A stretch of DNA of 21,992 bases from Kosmotogaceae bacterium UBA1373 (GCA_002305955.1 DBRH01000029.1:1-21992), one strand, 5' to 3'; positions 7,575-15,258 are shown, numbered from the stretch's first letter. Notes: a model not told the origin generated them from the letters alone. Made by a program: numbers and translations.

Positions 7575-8288
7575 CGCGGCGACGGCCCTCACCTTGAGGT
7601 CCCTGACGCCGTCCTGGGCTACTCTTCCGTCGATCAACCTCAAAAGCCTTTCGCCATAGGCGTTTGCAAACTCCATGTTATGGGTTATCATCACTATCGT
7701 GACATCGTACTCTCTGTTTATCCTCTGGGTCAGCTCCATAACCTTCTGCGCGCTGACGGGATCCAGAGCGGCCGTATGTTCGTCCAGCAGGAGCAGTCTC
7801 GGCCTTGAAAGGATCGCCATTACCATTGCCAGCGACTGTTTCTGGCCTCCGGACAGCTCTCCGGCCTTAGTCTTGAGGCGTGTTTCCAGTCCAAGCCCCA
7901 GGTTCGCGAGGAGTGAAATGGCCTCTTCCTTAACTTTGCTGAACTTCATGGAGCGCCCGCCCTTTTTCGAGGCGATTATGAGGTTCTCCGCTATGGTCAG
8001 AGCCGGAAAGATGCCGGTGTTCGGGTCCTGATAGACTCTCCCTATGAAACAGGCTAACCTGTGTGGTTTCATGTTGTTCATCACTTTACCGTCTATCATG
8101 TAGAGACCTTCCGTCGGTTTTACCTCGCCGAGTATGACTTTGAGGAGCGTCGATTTTCCGGCCCCGTTGGGTCCGACTATCGTTATGAACTGGCCTTCGA
8201 GTATCTTCATATTCACTTCTTCCAGAGCAATCTTCTGGTTTTCCAGTCCCTGGTTGTATGTCACTGTGAGATTTTTGAATTCGACCAT
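7566..8288 (-). CDS. ABC transporter ATPase of a TrpX-type importer
   Basis: This 240-residue nucleotide-binding subunit powers uptake through the neighbouring permease. All core motifs are intact: Walker A GPNGAGKST (39-47), the signature LSGGQKQS (145-152), Walker B LLLLDE (165-170), and the switch histidine in ITHN (His203). It belongs to the family found with COG2984-like binding proteins, the TrpXYZ-type systems. The start ATG 8288 is supported by GGAGGTGA (8296-8303) and overlaps the permease gene by 28 bases, so translation of the two is coupled. Expression should follow the attenuator upstream of the operon. The gene ends convergently into the flavoprotein gene. Family call firm; substrate inferred from the operon leader. 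Confidence 0.93.
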   Translation of the reverse strand: MVEFKNLTVTYNQGLENQKIALEEVNMKILEGQFITIVGPNGAGKSTLLKVILGEVKPTEGLYMIDGKVMNNMKPHRLACFIGRVYQDPNTGIFPALTIAENLIIASKKGGRSMKFSKVKEEAISLLANLGLGLETRLKTKAGELSGGQKQSLAMVMAILSRPRLLLLDEHTAALDPVSAQKVMELTQRINREYDVTIVMITHNMEFANAYGERLLRLIDGRVAQDGVRDLKVRAVAALC

Positions 8289-9280
8289 AATTTTTTCACC
8301 TCCAGTTTCACTTTCCTCTTTCCATTGGCCGTGGATATCTGACGCAGACCTATTACAACTATTATGAATACGGCAGTCAGAAGCTTCATATCGCTGGCCA
8401 GGAATCCGATCCTGTAACCATACCTCATCGCCAGCGAGAGAAGCGTCTGGTATATCACTCCGCCGATTATAGGCGAGAGAAGACCGTAGAAAAGCTTGAC
8501 TCTTCCCAGAAGGATCTCTCCCATAATCACCGACGCCAGTCCCGTTACGACCATTCCCTGACCGATCGTCGCATCGGAGAACCCGCTGTACAGGGCGAAA
8601 AGTCCGCCGCTCAGTCCAACGATGAAGTTGGATATCGTCAGGCCGACTACGGCGAGGGTATCCTGGGAAACGCCGAAAGCGACTATCCCCGACGGGTTGC
8701 TGCCAAAGGCCCTCAGCACCATTCCCGGATCGGATCTGAGAATTGTCGTCAGCAGTATTATCACGGCCGATATTATGAGTATTATGAGAAGCAGATCGGA
8801 GCCGTCCAGATCGTTGTTGAAGATATTTTTGACAACAGAACCGGTCTTGAGGGCGCGTTCCTGAGTTTTGACTTCTAACTCTCCGAACAGATCATCAAGA
8901 CCGGTGCCGCCACTCATCTCTTCGAAACTCTGTGTACTCTTTTCCGCCACCACTCTTGGAACGGGGAGATTAGGACCTCCCATAACCCTGAGATTTACCG
9001 AGTAAAGCATTGTCATGACTAAGATTCCGGCCAGCAGAACGTTGACCTTGAATTTCCTGTGTATCGTTCCCGTTACGCTTCCGGCCACCGCTCCGAACAT
9101 AGCCGCCAGTGTAATCGCTAACCAGGCGGGTATTCCGGCAACCACAGCTCTAACAGCGACGGCGGCTCCGAGGGCGAAAGAGCCGTCCGTCGTCAGGTCG
9201 GGAAGATCAACTATTCTGAAAGAGATATAGACTCCCAGGGCCATGAGGCCAATAATCAGTCCCTGTTCCAATATCGCCAT
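8261..9280 (-). CDS. ABC transporter permease of a TrpX-type importer
   Basis: This 339-residue membrane subunit has the fold of branched-chain amino-acid-type permeases (BPD_transp_2): about eight to nine hydrophobic helices and the segment FGVSQDTLAVVGLTISNFIVGLSGG that precedes the ATPase-contact loop. It is longer than many relatives because of a hydrophilic insert around residues 115-155 (MSGGTGLDDLFGELEVKTQE...), which probably faces outside or forms a loop between helices three and four. The ATG at 9280 lies 4 bases after the stop of the binding-protein gene and has AAGGTGAT as ribosome site. It forms the channel of the importer with the ATPase encoded next. Confidence 0.92.
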   Translation of the reverse strand: MAILEQGLIIGLMALGVYISFRIVDLPDLTTDGSFALGAAVAVRAVVAGIPAWLAITLAAMFGAVAGSVTGTIHRKFKVNVLLAGILVMTMLYSVNLRVMGGPNLPVPRVVAEKSTQSFEEMSGGTGLDDLFGELEVKTQERALKTGSVVKNIFNNDLDGSDLLLIILIISAVIILLTTILRSDPGMVLRAFGSNPSGIVAFGVSQDTLAVVGLTISNFIVGLSGGLFALYSGFSDATIGQGMVVTGLASVIMGEILLGRVKLFYGLLSPIIGGVIYQTLLSLAMRYGYRIGFLASDMKLLTAVFIIVVIGLRQISTANGKRKVKLEVKKLWSNSKISQ

Positions 9281-9284
9281 CAGA

Positions 9285-10256
9285 TCACCTTGTTTTTTCT
9301 ACGCCGTCTTCAACTACAAGGTCTGCCCTGTCCAGTATTGACTGAGGAAGGTTTATTGCGAGCTGTTCGGCTATGTCTGTATTGACGAAAAGTATCAGTG
9401 ATTCCTGTCCGAGTATTTTGGTCTCGAGTTCCGACGGGCTTACGCCGTTCAGGATCTGAACCACGAGATCTCCGGTAGATCTGCCTATCTGGTAGTAGTT
9501 GAAACCAAAACCGATCAGTCCCCCGGTTCTTGCAATATCGATATCGGCGGCTACTATGGCGACCTTTTCCCTGAGGGCGACGGTGGAAATCGACTCCATA
9601 CTGGATGCGGCCGTGTTGTCGGTCCCTATGTATATGGCGTCCACATCTCTTATCTGGGCGTTGAGAGAAGCCACTATTTCGACGGTCGTAGAGCCGGTTA
9701 TATCTATGAGGTTCAATCCGAGGGCATCACAGGCCTCTTTTGCGAACTGCCTGATGGTTACCGAGTTGGCCTCGCCTGAGTTGTAGATGACGCCGATCGT
9801 TTTGACGTCGGGAATGGCGAGTTTCAAGAGTTGAATCTGTGTCTTTACGGGGGTCATATCGCTAATTCCTACTACGTTGCCGGGGTTTTTTCCGAAGGAA
9901 GGTACGAGGTTTGCACTTACTGGGTCAGTCACCGCGCTGAAGACAACGGGGATCGTTTTTGTTGCGTTTACCAGAGCCTGGGCGGAAGGTGTCGCTATTC
10001 CTATCATCACCGCAGGGTTTAGAGAGATAAACTGCTTCGCGATCGTTACTGCCGTAGAAACCGAACCCTGAGCGTTCTGGAAATCGATCTTGATGTTCTC
10101 CCCGTCTTTGAAGCCGTTTTCGGCCAGAACATCGATGATTCCCTCCCTGACTGAATCCAGAGCCGGATGTTCCACAATCGCCGTGATTGCCACCGTTTGC
10201 AACGATAATCCAAGAACACCTAAAAGTAGTACCACACATACAAGAACCCGCTTCAT
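9285..10256 (-). CDS. ABC substrate-binding protein, TrpX family, probable aromatic amino-acid uptake
   Basis: I start this protein at ATG 10256 (323 residues) rather than at the open-frame start 10301, because GGAGGG (10264-10269) precedes this ATG and the protein then opens with a signal peptide (MKRVLVCVVLLLGVLG). The mature part matches the ABC_sub_bind/COG2984 family: an N-terminal lobe with AITAIVEHPALDSVREG, VVFSAVTDPVSANLV in the hinge region, and IGVIYNSGEANS and IGFGFNYYQIG in the second lobe. In Firmicutes, members of this family (TrpX) are linked with tryptophan uptake and bind aromatic amino acids. No lipobox cysteine is seen, so it is likely free in the periplasm. It is the first gene of the importer operon, directly behind an attenuator whose leader peptide carries Phe, Tyr and Trp codons. 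That context points to an aromatic substrate. Confidence 0.9.
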   Translation of the reverse strand: MKRVLVCVVLLLGVLGLSLQTVAITAIVEHPALDSVREGIIDVLAENGFKDGENIKIDFQNAQGSVSTAVTIAKQFISLNPAVMIGIATPSAQALVNATKTIPVVFSAVTDPVSANLVPSFGKNPGNVVGISDMTPVKTQIQLLKLAIPDVKTIGVIYNSGEANSVTIRQFAKEACDALGLNLIDITGSTTVEIVASLNAQIRDVDAIYIGTDNTAASSMESISTVALREKVAIVAADIDIARTGGLIGFGFNYYQIGRSTGDLVVQILNGVSPSELETKILGQESLILFVNTDIAEQLAINLPQSILDRADLVVEDGVEKTR

Positions 10257-10275
10257 TCTACATCCCTCCTGATAT

Positions 10276-10315
10276 AAAAAGAGAGAGAGGACGTTTCTCA
10301 ACGTCCTCTCTCTCT
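10276..10315 (-). terminator. Attenuator terminator before the TrpX-type operon
   Basis: On the minus strand a perfect 16-bp stem (10300-10315 with 10280-10295) closes a GAGA tetraloop (10296-10299) and is followed by TTTT then ATATC. It ends only a few bases before the ribosome site of the binding-protein gene and lies after the operon promoter and leader peptide. It would therefore stop transcription before the structural genes unless the alternative pairing described for 10300-10374 forms. Confidence 0.88.
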
Positions 10316-10379
10316 ATTCTCCTTCGTGTATTTTAACTCAAGCACACACTGGAGGAGTCCGTAGAAAGGACGTTCCTCC
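10300..10379 (-). promoter_or_regulatory. Mutually exclusive attenuator hairpins (antiterminator and its competitor)
   Basis: Three minus-strand pairings compete. First, a competitor hairpin: GGAGGA (10374-10379) with TCCTCC (10351-10356), extended by GTCC (10368-10371) with GGAC (10357-10360), with a 2-base bulge and 7-base loop. Second, an antiterminator: AACGTCCTTTCT (10363-10374) with AGAGAGGACGTT (10300-10311), 12 bp with one G-U pair. Third, the terminator stem that reuses 10300-10315. A ribosome stalled at the Tyr13 or Trp14 codon of the leader would mask GGAGGA and leave AACGTCC free for the antiterminator. A ribosome that reaches the leader stop codon lets the competitor hairpin refold, so the terminator forms. 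The pairings are read directly; the mechanism follows classical amino-acid attenuation. Confidence 0.8.
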
Positions 10380-10425
10380 TAAACCAATAAGCGTATGCAA
10401 AGCTTACCAGGGTTGCCCGAATCAT
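10333..10425 (-). CDS. Leader peptide with aromatic codon run, controls the TrpX-type operon
   Basis: This 30-codon frame begins at ATG 10425, with a perfect GGAGGT (10434-10439) eight bases upstream, and ends at TAA 10333-10335. An adjacent in-frame GTG at 10428 is a less well spaced alternative. Residues 9-15 read FAYAYWF, that is Phe-Ala-Tyr-Ala-Tyr-Trp-Phe, followed by Arg-Arg. Five aromatic codons in seven, within a short peptide located between a promoter and an attenuator hairpin, is the hallmark of a ribosome-stalling leader such as trpL or pheL. The stop codon lies 17 bases before the terminator stem, so a terminating ribosome would not block that stem. The peptide itself probably has no other function. 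Confidence 0.85.
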   Translation of the reverse strand: MIRATLVSFAYAYWFRRNVLSTDSSSVCLS

Positions 10426-10457
10426 CACTGTTTACCTCCAAAAACTTCGTTTGATAT

Positions 10458-10487
10458 TTTATACCACAAAACAATGTTACGGGTCAA
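10458..10487 (-). promoter_or_regulatory. Promoter of the TrpX-type importer operon
   Basis: On the minus strand TTGACC (10482-10487) is separated by 18 bases from TATAAA (10458-10463), a good vegetative promoter. Start of transcription would fall near 10450, some 10-15 bases before the leader ribosome site, so the leader peptide is the first thing translated. Confidence 0.75.
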
Positions 10488-10513
10488 GGCAGTACATAAA
10501 ATTATTTTTTTCG

Positions 10514-11452
10514 TTACGTTCTTTCTTCCCTCGAGTAAGGTACGCCCAGAGAAGCGGGGGCACCGACCTTTCTTTTGAGAGCGTCGGTCGAGGTGAAGAA
10601 GAGAACGGCTATCGTGAGCAAGTAAGGTAGCATCTTCAAGAAATCCGGGGAGATATGGGCACCGATGGCCTGGAGCCTCAGCCCCAGGGCAGTTATTCCA
10701 CCGAAGAGATAGGCTCCGATCAGAGCCTTGAAGGGATCCCACGTGGCAAACAGCACGAGTGCAATGGCAATCCACCCCCTCCCGGCCGTCATGTTCTCTA
10801 TCCACATCGAGTTGTAGGCTAGCGAGAGATAAGCGCCGCCGATCGCCGTGATGGAGGCTCCTAGAATCGTGAAGAGATACCTGACCGCGAAAACGTTGAT
10901 TCCCTTTGCGTCTGCGGCGTCCGGCGATTCTCCTACCGCTCTGAGCGTCATGCCGGCCCTGGTTTTGTAGATCACGAACCACATGACCGGGACGAGCACG
11001 AAGCTTATATAAACCAGCATATCGTGCTCGAAAAATATCCTGCCGATGTAGGGTATGTCCGACAGCAGGGGAATCTTTATGGGATTGAATCTTCTGGCTA
11101 TAACTCCTATGTAGTCCTTGCCCCAGAGGCCGCTGATTCCGGTGCCGAGCATAGTTATAGCGAGTCCGCTCACGATCTGGTTGATCTTGAGCGTGACCGT
11201 GAAAAAAGCATGAATAAGTCCGAGCACGGCCCCGGCCAGCATGGCTACCAGAACGGCTGCGACGAGGCTCGATGTGTTGTAGGATGCCATAAACCCGCCT
11301 ATGGCTCCGACCAGCATCAGCCCTTCAAGCCCGAGATTCATTACTCCCGATCTCTCGGTGAAGATCGTACCGAGAACGGCGAAAAGAAGGGGGGTTCCCG
11401 CCCTCACAGTCGCCTGTAGAGTGGATATTACGAAGGAGGGTAGATCATTCAT
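10514..11452 (-). CDS. Nucleoside-type ABC transporter permease, second subunit
   Basis: This 312-residue permease of the BPD_transp_2 family resembles NupQ/YufQ of BMP-dependent importers. Typical segments are GTIFTERSGVMNLGLEGLMLVGA near the N-terminus, GLAITMLGTGISGLWG, and the ATPase-contact loop TRAGMTLRAVGESPDAADAKGINV. About eight to nine hydrophobic helices are seen. It has a strong AAAGGAGGTG ribosome site inside the preceding permease gene and overlaps that gene by 8 bases, so the two permeases are made together and should pair as a heterodimer. It is the last gene of the operon. Only a weak A/T-rich stem follows the stop, so readthrough toward the next operon is possible. The substrate is most likely a nucleoside, judged from the family. 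Confidence 0.92.
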   Translation of the reverse strand: MNDLPSFVISTLQATVRAGTPLLFAVLGTIFTERSGVMNLGLEGLMLVGAIGGFMASYNTSSLVAAVLVAMLAGAVLGLIHAFFTVTLKINQIVSGLAITMLGTGISGLWGKDYIGVIARRFNPIKIPLLSDIPYIGRIFFEHDMLVYISFVLVPVMWFVIYKTRAGMTLRAVGESPDAADAKGINVFAVRYLFTILGASITAIGGAYLSLAYNSMWIENMTAGRGWIAIALVLFATWDPFKALIGAYLFGGITALGLRLQAIGAHISPDFLKMLPYLLTIAVLFFTSTDALKRKVGAPASLGVPYSREERT

Positions 11453-12557
11453 TTTCCGGCACCTCCTTTACGATCGCAAGCCTGTATTTGGACACGGCCT
11501 CTCCGCCAAGCAGGCAGAAGAGCACCAGGCCCTGAAAGACGGAGATGAGAGCCATTGGAAGTTTGTAGAACATCTGCAGCTGGTCGTTACCGACGAGCAG
11601 ACCTCCAAAGAGAAATGAGACCAGCAGTATGGCGAGAGGATTCAACTTGGCAAGCCAGGCAACTATTATGGCCGTATAACCGTAGCCTGGCGAAAACCCG
11701 TGTTGCAGTCTGTGCTGAACACCCATCATCTGCACCGCACCTCCAAGACCGGCTATCGCGCCGCTGACAACAAGGGCGATTATAGTGTAGTTCCTGACAT
11801 TTATCCCCGAATATCTTGCGGCCAGCAGGTTGTCGCCGACGATTTGAGAATTGAAACCCCAGCCGGTCTTCCTGTATATGTATTGAAGCAGTACAGCGAC
11901 AGCCAGAGCTATGAAGACCCCTATATGGAACTCGTCGTCGAAAAAGGAGGGAAGCCTGGCCTGGTCGGGGAAGGGCGCCGTTCCGGGGAAGCCGTACCCT
12001 TTCGGGTCTTTCCACGGGCCGTACACGAGGTAATCGACCCAGAAGATGGCCACATAGTTCAACATGAGAGTCACGACTATCTCGTCCGTTCGTGCGAAGG
12101 CCTTCATGAGCGCCGGTATCAACGCCCAGGCCGCCCCCGCAGCGGCGCCGACGATCGAAAGCAGGACAATCATGATCAAAGGTGATTTCACGTCTTTGAA
12201 AAGGAAAAGAGCACCCCATGTAGAAACCATAGCGCCCATGTAAAGCTGCCCTTCGCCGCCTATGTTCCAGATCTTCATCCTGTAGGCAAAGGATAGGCCG
12301 AGCGCCACAAAGGCCAAGGGTACCATCCTCATGAATGTGCTGAACAGTCCATACCTGTTCGCGAAAGGCCACGTAAGCATCTCTTTGTAAGCCTCTACAG
12401 TTTCCCTGAAGGCCGATGAAAGATTTCCCAGGCGGCCCACGAAGAAAACCAGGAGTATAATTCCCATAATCAGCAGGGCTACCGCCACTGATATAACCGG
12501 CACGATAATCCCGGCGTATCGGGGTATCTCGAGTCTCTTCTCTATTCTGATCTTCAT
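11445..12557 (-). CDS. Nucleoside-type ABC transporter permease, first subunit
   Basis: This 370-residue membrane protein is of the NupP/YufP type. After a short cytoplasmic start (MKIRIEKRLEIPRY) and one hydrophobic helix comes the segment SFAYRMKIWNIGGEGQLYMGA, conserved in this permease class. RTDEIVVTLMLNYVAIFWVDYLVYGPWKDPKG and the coupling-loop region QIVGDNLLAARYSGINVRNY follow. It is longer than its partner because of the extra N-terminal helix and the first large loop, as usual for this subunit. The start ATG 12557 lies one base after the stop of the ATPase gene, with AGGAGG (12567-12572) as ribosome site. It forms the channel with the next gene product. Confidence 0.93.
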   Translation of the reverse strand: MKIRIEKRLEIPRYAGIIVPVISVAVALLIMGIILLVFFVGRLGNLSSAFRETVEAYKEMLTWPFANRYGLFSTFMRMVPLAFVALGLSFAYRMKIWNIGGEGQLYMGAMVSTWGALFLFKDVKSPLIMIVLLSIVGAAAGAAWALIPALMKAFARTDEIVVTLMLNYVAIFWVDYLVYGPWKDPKGYGFPGTAPFPDQARLPSFFDDEFHIGVFIALAVAVLLQYIYRKTGWGFNSQIVGDNLLAARYSGINVRNYTIIALVVSGAIAGLGGAVQMMGVQHRLQHGFSPGYGYTAIIVAWLAKLNPLAILLVSFLFGGLLVGNDQLQMFYKLPMALISVFQGLVLFCLLGGEAVSKYRLAIVKEVPENE

Positions 12558-12558
12558 C

Positions 12559-14082
12559 TCAGTGATCCTCCTGCCTTGCGCCGGCCATCATGAAGCCTAT
12601 CTCTTCGATATATGAAGGGTCAGGCGGAGTGTAGCCCATAATCTGTCCTTCATAGATCACCGCCACCCTATCGGAAAGTCTGAAGATCTCGTACAGCTCT
12701 CCGGCTAGAAGTAGTATGGCCGCTCCCCTTTCCTTCTGCGAGAGAAGGGACTTGTAAACGAACTCCATCGCGCCGATATCCAGACCTCTGGTGGGGTGTT
12801 CTGCGATTATGACTTTTGGTTCGTTCGAGAGCTCTCTGGCCAGAACGACCTTCTGCAAATTCCCGCCGGAAAGATACCTGACCTCGGTTTTAGCCGAGGG
12901 CGTCGATATAGAGAACTCGCCGATCAATTCGTCGGCCTTCGAGTGCATCCGCCTGCCGTCGAGTTTCCACGGGGAGCAATGTACCAGTTCGCAGATCGAG
13001 TTCTTCATGAATAGATTGCTCATCACCGACAGGTTAGGACATGTCGCCATGGTTTTCCTGTCCTGGGGGATAAAACTGAGGCCGGCTCTGATCCTTTCGG
13101 CCACGTTACCCTGTCTCAACTCGTGCCCGTCGAGTTCTATCCTTCCGGAAACTTTCTTTCTCAGACCGTAGATGGCTTCGGCCAATTCTCGCTGACCGTT
13201 GCCGGCAACACCGGCTATTCCGAGAATCTCACCCGATCTGATCTCCAGGCTGAGATCCCTGACCGACATGAGATCTTTGTCGTTTTTGACGTTGAGATTC
13301 TCTATCTTGAGAATAGCTCTACCAGTTTCCACCACCGGTTTCTCCTGGTCGAGGAGCACATCTCTGCCGACCATCATTCTAACCAGACCGCGCCGGTCTA
13401 TCTTTTCTCTCTCGACCGTACCGACAACTTTACCGCCACGCAAGACGGTTATCCTGTCGCTTATCGCGAGCACTTCGTCTAGCTTGTGGCTTATGAAAAT
13501 CACCGAGGAACCTTCGCTGACTAGCTTCCTTATGGCTTTGAAAAGCATATCGCTCTCCTGTGGGGTTAGAACGGCCGTCGGCTCGTCGAGTATGATTATG
13601 CCGGCACCCGTGTACAGCAGCTTCAGGATTTCGATTCGCTGCCTCTCCCCGACCGAAAGAGTCCAGACCCGCGCGCGTGGATTCACCGGAAGTCCGTAGG
13701 CCTCCGAAAGTTCCTTTATTTTCGATTCTACCGTTTTCGTCTTTATGACAAACCCGAAATCCTTCAAACCTAGAACCACGTTTTCGGCCACCGTGAACGA
13801 CGGCACCAGGGTGAAGTGCTGTTGAACCATGCCGATACCGTATTTGAGCGCGTGACTGGGCGAGGTTATTGATACTTTGCCGTTGTTTATGAAAACTTCG
13901 CCCCGGTCGGCGTGATAGATTCCGAAAAGAATATTCATCAAGGTAGTCTTGCCGGCGCCGTTTTCTCCCAGGAGAGCGTGTACCTCTCCCTTCTTCAACT
14001 GCAGAGATATGTCGTCGTTGGCCATGACACCCGGAAAGGATTTGGAAATATGTTTCATCTCAAGAACGGGAAAGTCTTCCAA
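12559..14082 (-). CDS. Double-domain ABC ATPase of the BMP nucleoside importer
   Basis: This protein of about 507 residues carries two fused ABC domains, as in NupO/YufO and RbsA relatives. Domain one is complete: Walker A GENGAGKTT, QQHFTLVPSFTVAENV, signature LSVGERQR, Walker B IIILDEPTAVLTP, and ISHK. Domain two has a degenerate Walker A (GVAGNGQRE, without the GKT/S) but retains LSGGNLQK and IIAEHPTRGLD, the normal state for this family. The start is uncertain. The frame opens with GTG at 14091, but a GGAG at 14091-14094 overlaps it, whereas TTG at 14082 has that GGAG eight bases upstream, so I prefer TTG. ATG at 14058 is a third choice. The gene lies behind the binding-protein gene, from which it is separated by a hairpin. 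Confidence 0.93.
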   Translation of the reverse strand: MEDFPVLEMKHISKSFPGVMANDDISLQLKKGEVHALLGENGAGKTTLMNILFGIYHADRGEVFINNGKVSITSPSHALKYGIGMVQQHFTLVPSFTVAENVVLGLKDFGFVIKTKTVESKIKELSEAYGLPVNPRARVWTLSVGERQRIEILKLLYTGAGIIILDEPTAVLTPQESDMLFKAIRKLVSEGSSVIFISHKLDEVLAISDRITVLRGGKVVGTVEREKIDRRGLVRMMVGRDVLLDQEKPVVETGRAILKIENLNVKNDKDLMSVRDLSLEIRSGEILGIAGVAGNGQRELAEAIYGLRKKVSGRIELDGHELRQGNVAERIRAGLSFIPQDRKTMATCPNLSVMSNLFMKNSICELVHCSPWKLDGRRMHSKADELIGEFSISTPSAKTEVRYLSGGNLQKVVLARELSNEPKVIIAEHPTRGLDIGAMEFVYKSLLSQKERGAAILLLAGELYEIFRLSDRVAVIYEGQIMGYTPPDPSYIEEIGFMMAGARQEDH

Positions 14083-14103
14083 AGAAATCACTCCAGCAAG
14101 AGG

Positions 14104-14127
14104 AAATAAGGGGGCCTGACGGCCCCC
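14104..14127 (-). terminator. Intercistronic hairpin between binding protein and ATPase genes
   Basis: On the minus strand GGGGGCC (14121-14127) pairs with GGCCCCC (14110-14116) around a 4-base GTCA loop, followed by TTATTT rather than a pure T run. It lies only a few bases past the binding-protein stop codon and before the ATPase gene. Such a leaky terminator or RNA-stabilising stem would give more binding protein than ATPase and permease, as is common in importer operons. Confidence 0.6.
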
Positions 14128-14133
14128 GGGAGA

Positions 14134-15186
14134 TCACTGTATCTTACCTACTACGTTGTTTATGAACCAGTCCATGCTGAGAAGATCGCCGTCGGAAGGT
14201 ATTTCGCCTTCGGCGTACTTCAGATTGCCGGCCTGGTCGTAGATAGGTCCGACGAAGGGATGCATATCGCCTTTGACGATTGCATTTCTCATGGACATCA
14301 CGAGCTTGGCAACACCGCTGGGAACAAGGTCGCTGAGAACGATATCGACGGCTCCGTCATTTATACCGCCCCAGTACTGCGCGTTGGTCCAGGTACCATC
14401 CATGACGCTTCTCACGATTTTTTCGTAGTAGGGACCCCAGTTCCAGACCGGTGCCGCGAGGAAGGCTTTCGGAGCGAAGGCGCTCATGTCGCTGTTGTAA
14501 CCGATCGAATAAACGCCCCTGTCCTCGGCCGCCTGTTGCGGTGCCGGAGAATCCTGATGCTGTGCGATCACGTCGGCCCCTATATCGAGCAGCGATACCG
14601 CGGCTTCCTTTTCTCTTGCCGGATCGAACCAGGTGTTGGACCAGACCACGTGTACCTTCGCCTGTGGATTTACGTACTGAACACCCATCGCGAAGGCGTT
14701 TATTCCCCTTATAACTTCGGGAATCGGGAAGGCGGCGACATAACCGATTATGTTGGTCTTGGTCATCGCACCGGCCACAAGACCGCTGAGGAACCTCGGT
14801 TCGTACATTCTCCCGAAGTAGGTACCCAGGTTATCTGTAACCTGGTAACCGGAACAATGCATGAAAGTGGTTTTCGGGAAGGACTTGGAGACCTTCACCA
14901 TGCTGTCCATGTAGCCGAAACTGGTCCCGAAAACGAGATCGTAACCTCTTTGAGCGTAGCCTCTGAAAACGCTTTCACCCTCGGCACCCTCTGGTACGTT
15001 TTCAATGAAGTCAGTGACAATATCGCTACCGAAGACTTTCTCCAGATACAGTCTGCCCTGGTTGTGCATGAAGCTCCAGCCACCATCGCCGATCGGCGCA
15101 ACGTAGATGAAGGCAACCCTGAGCGGAGCGGCCAGCATCGCGGTAGTAACTAACAAGAGCGTGAGAATGAGCAGGAATCTTTTCAC
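14134..15186 (-). CDS. BMP-family substrate-binding protein (probable nucleoside/purine uptake)
   Basis: This is the first gene of the importer operon. The 350-residue protein starts at GTG 15186 with AAGGGGGT (15193-15200) upstream and opens with a signal peptide (MKRFLLILTLLLVTTAMLA). It lacks a lipobox Cys, so the mature protein should be free in the periplasm rather than a lipoprotein. The fold is that of PnrA/Bmp proteins (PF02608): VAFIYVAPIGDGGWSFMHNQG at the first strand and loop, YDLVFGTSFGYMDS, IIGYVAAFPIPEVIRGINAF, and DVIAQHQDSPAPQQAAE. Known relatives bind purine nucleosides, and a few bind other heterocycles such as riboflavin, so the exact ligand is open. The LysM-bearing 5'-nucleotidase encoded nearby could supply nucleosides. 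Confidence 0.92.
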   Translation of the reverse strand: MKRFLLILTLLLVTTAMLAAPLRVAFIYVAPIGDGGWSFMHNQGRLYLEKVFGSDIVTDFIENVPEGAEGESVFRGYAQRGYDLVFGTSFGYMDSMVKVSKSFPKTTFMHCSGYQVTDNLGTYFGRMYEPRFLSGLVAGAMTKTNIIGYVAAFPIPEVIRGINAFAMGVQYVNPQAKVHVVWSNTWFDPAREKEAAVSLLDIGADVIAQHQDSPAPQQAAEDRGVYSIGYNSDMSAFAPKAFLAAPVWNWGPYYEKIVRSVMDGTWTNAQYWGGINDGAVDIVLSDLVPSGVAKLVMSMRNAIVKGDMHPFVGPIYDQAGNLKYAEGEIPSDGDLLSMDWFINNVVGKIQ

Positions 15187-15229
15187 TGTCTTACCCCCTT
15201 TGCGAGAAGTTGGTTCTTCCGACGTAAGA

Positions 15230-15258
15230 ATTATACCCTTACACTATTGCTTATCCAA
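15230..15258 (-). promoter_or_regulatory. Main promoter of the BMP importer operon
   Basis: On the minus strand TTGGAT (15253-15258) and a perfect TATAAT (15230-15235) are 17 bases apart. Transcription should start near 15223, giving a leader of about 36 bases before the GTG start. Confidence 0.75.

Noticed and set aside
10257..10513. T-box riboswitch controlling the TrpX-type operon
   Set aside because: No T-box sequence (AGGGTGGNACCGCG) or specifier stem is seen. The leader frame and competing stems explain the region better.
10425..10982. A 185-codon minus-strand frame overlapping the last nucleoside permease gene
   Set aside because: It is the shadow frame of the permease and runs past the permease end into the promoter of the next operon.
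11587..12372. A 261-codon minus-strand frame within the nucleoside permease gene
   Set aside because: It is an out-of-frame shadow of the permease, rich in Arg and Cys, without start signal or family.
14260..15153. A 297-codon plus-strand frame opposite the BMP binding protein gene
   Set aside because: The minus-strand protein is a clear BMP family member. The plus-strand frame has low-complexity His/Val/Gly composition and no start signal.
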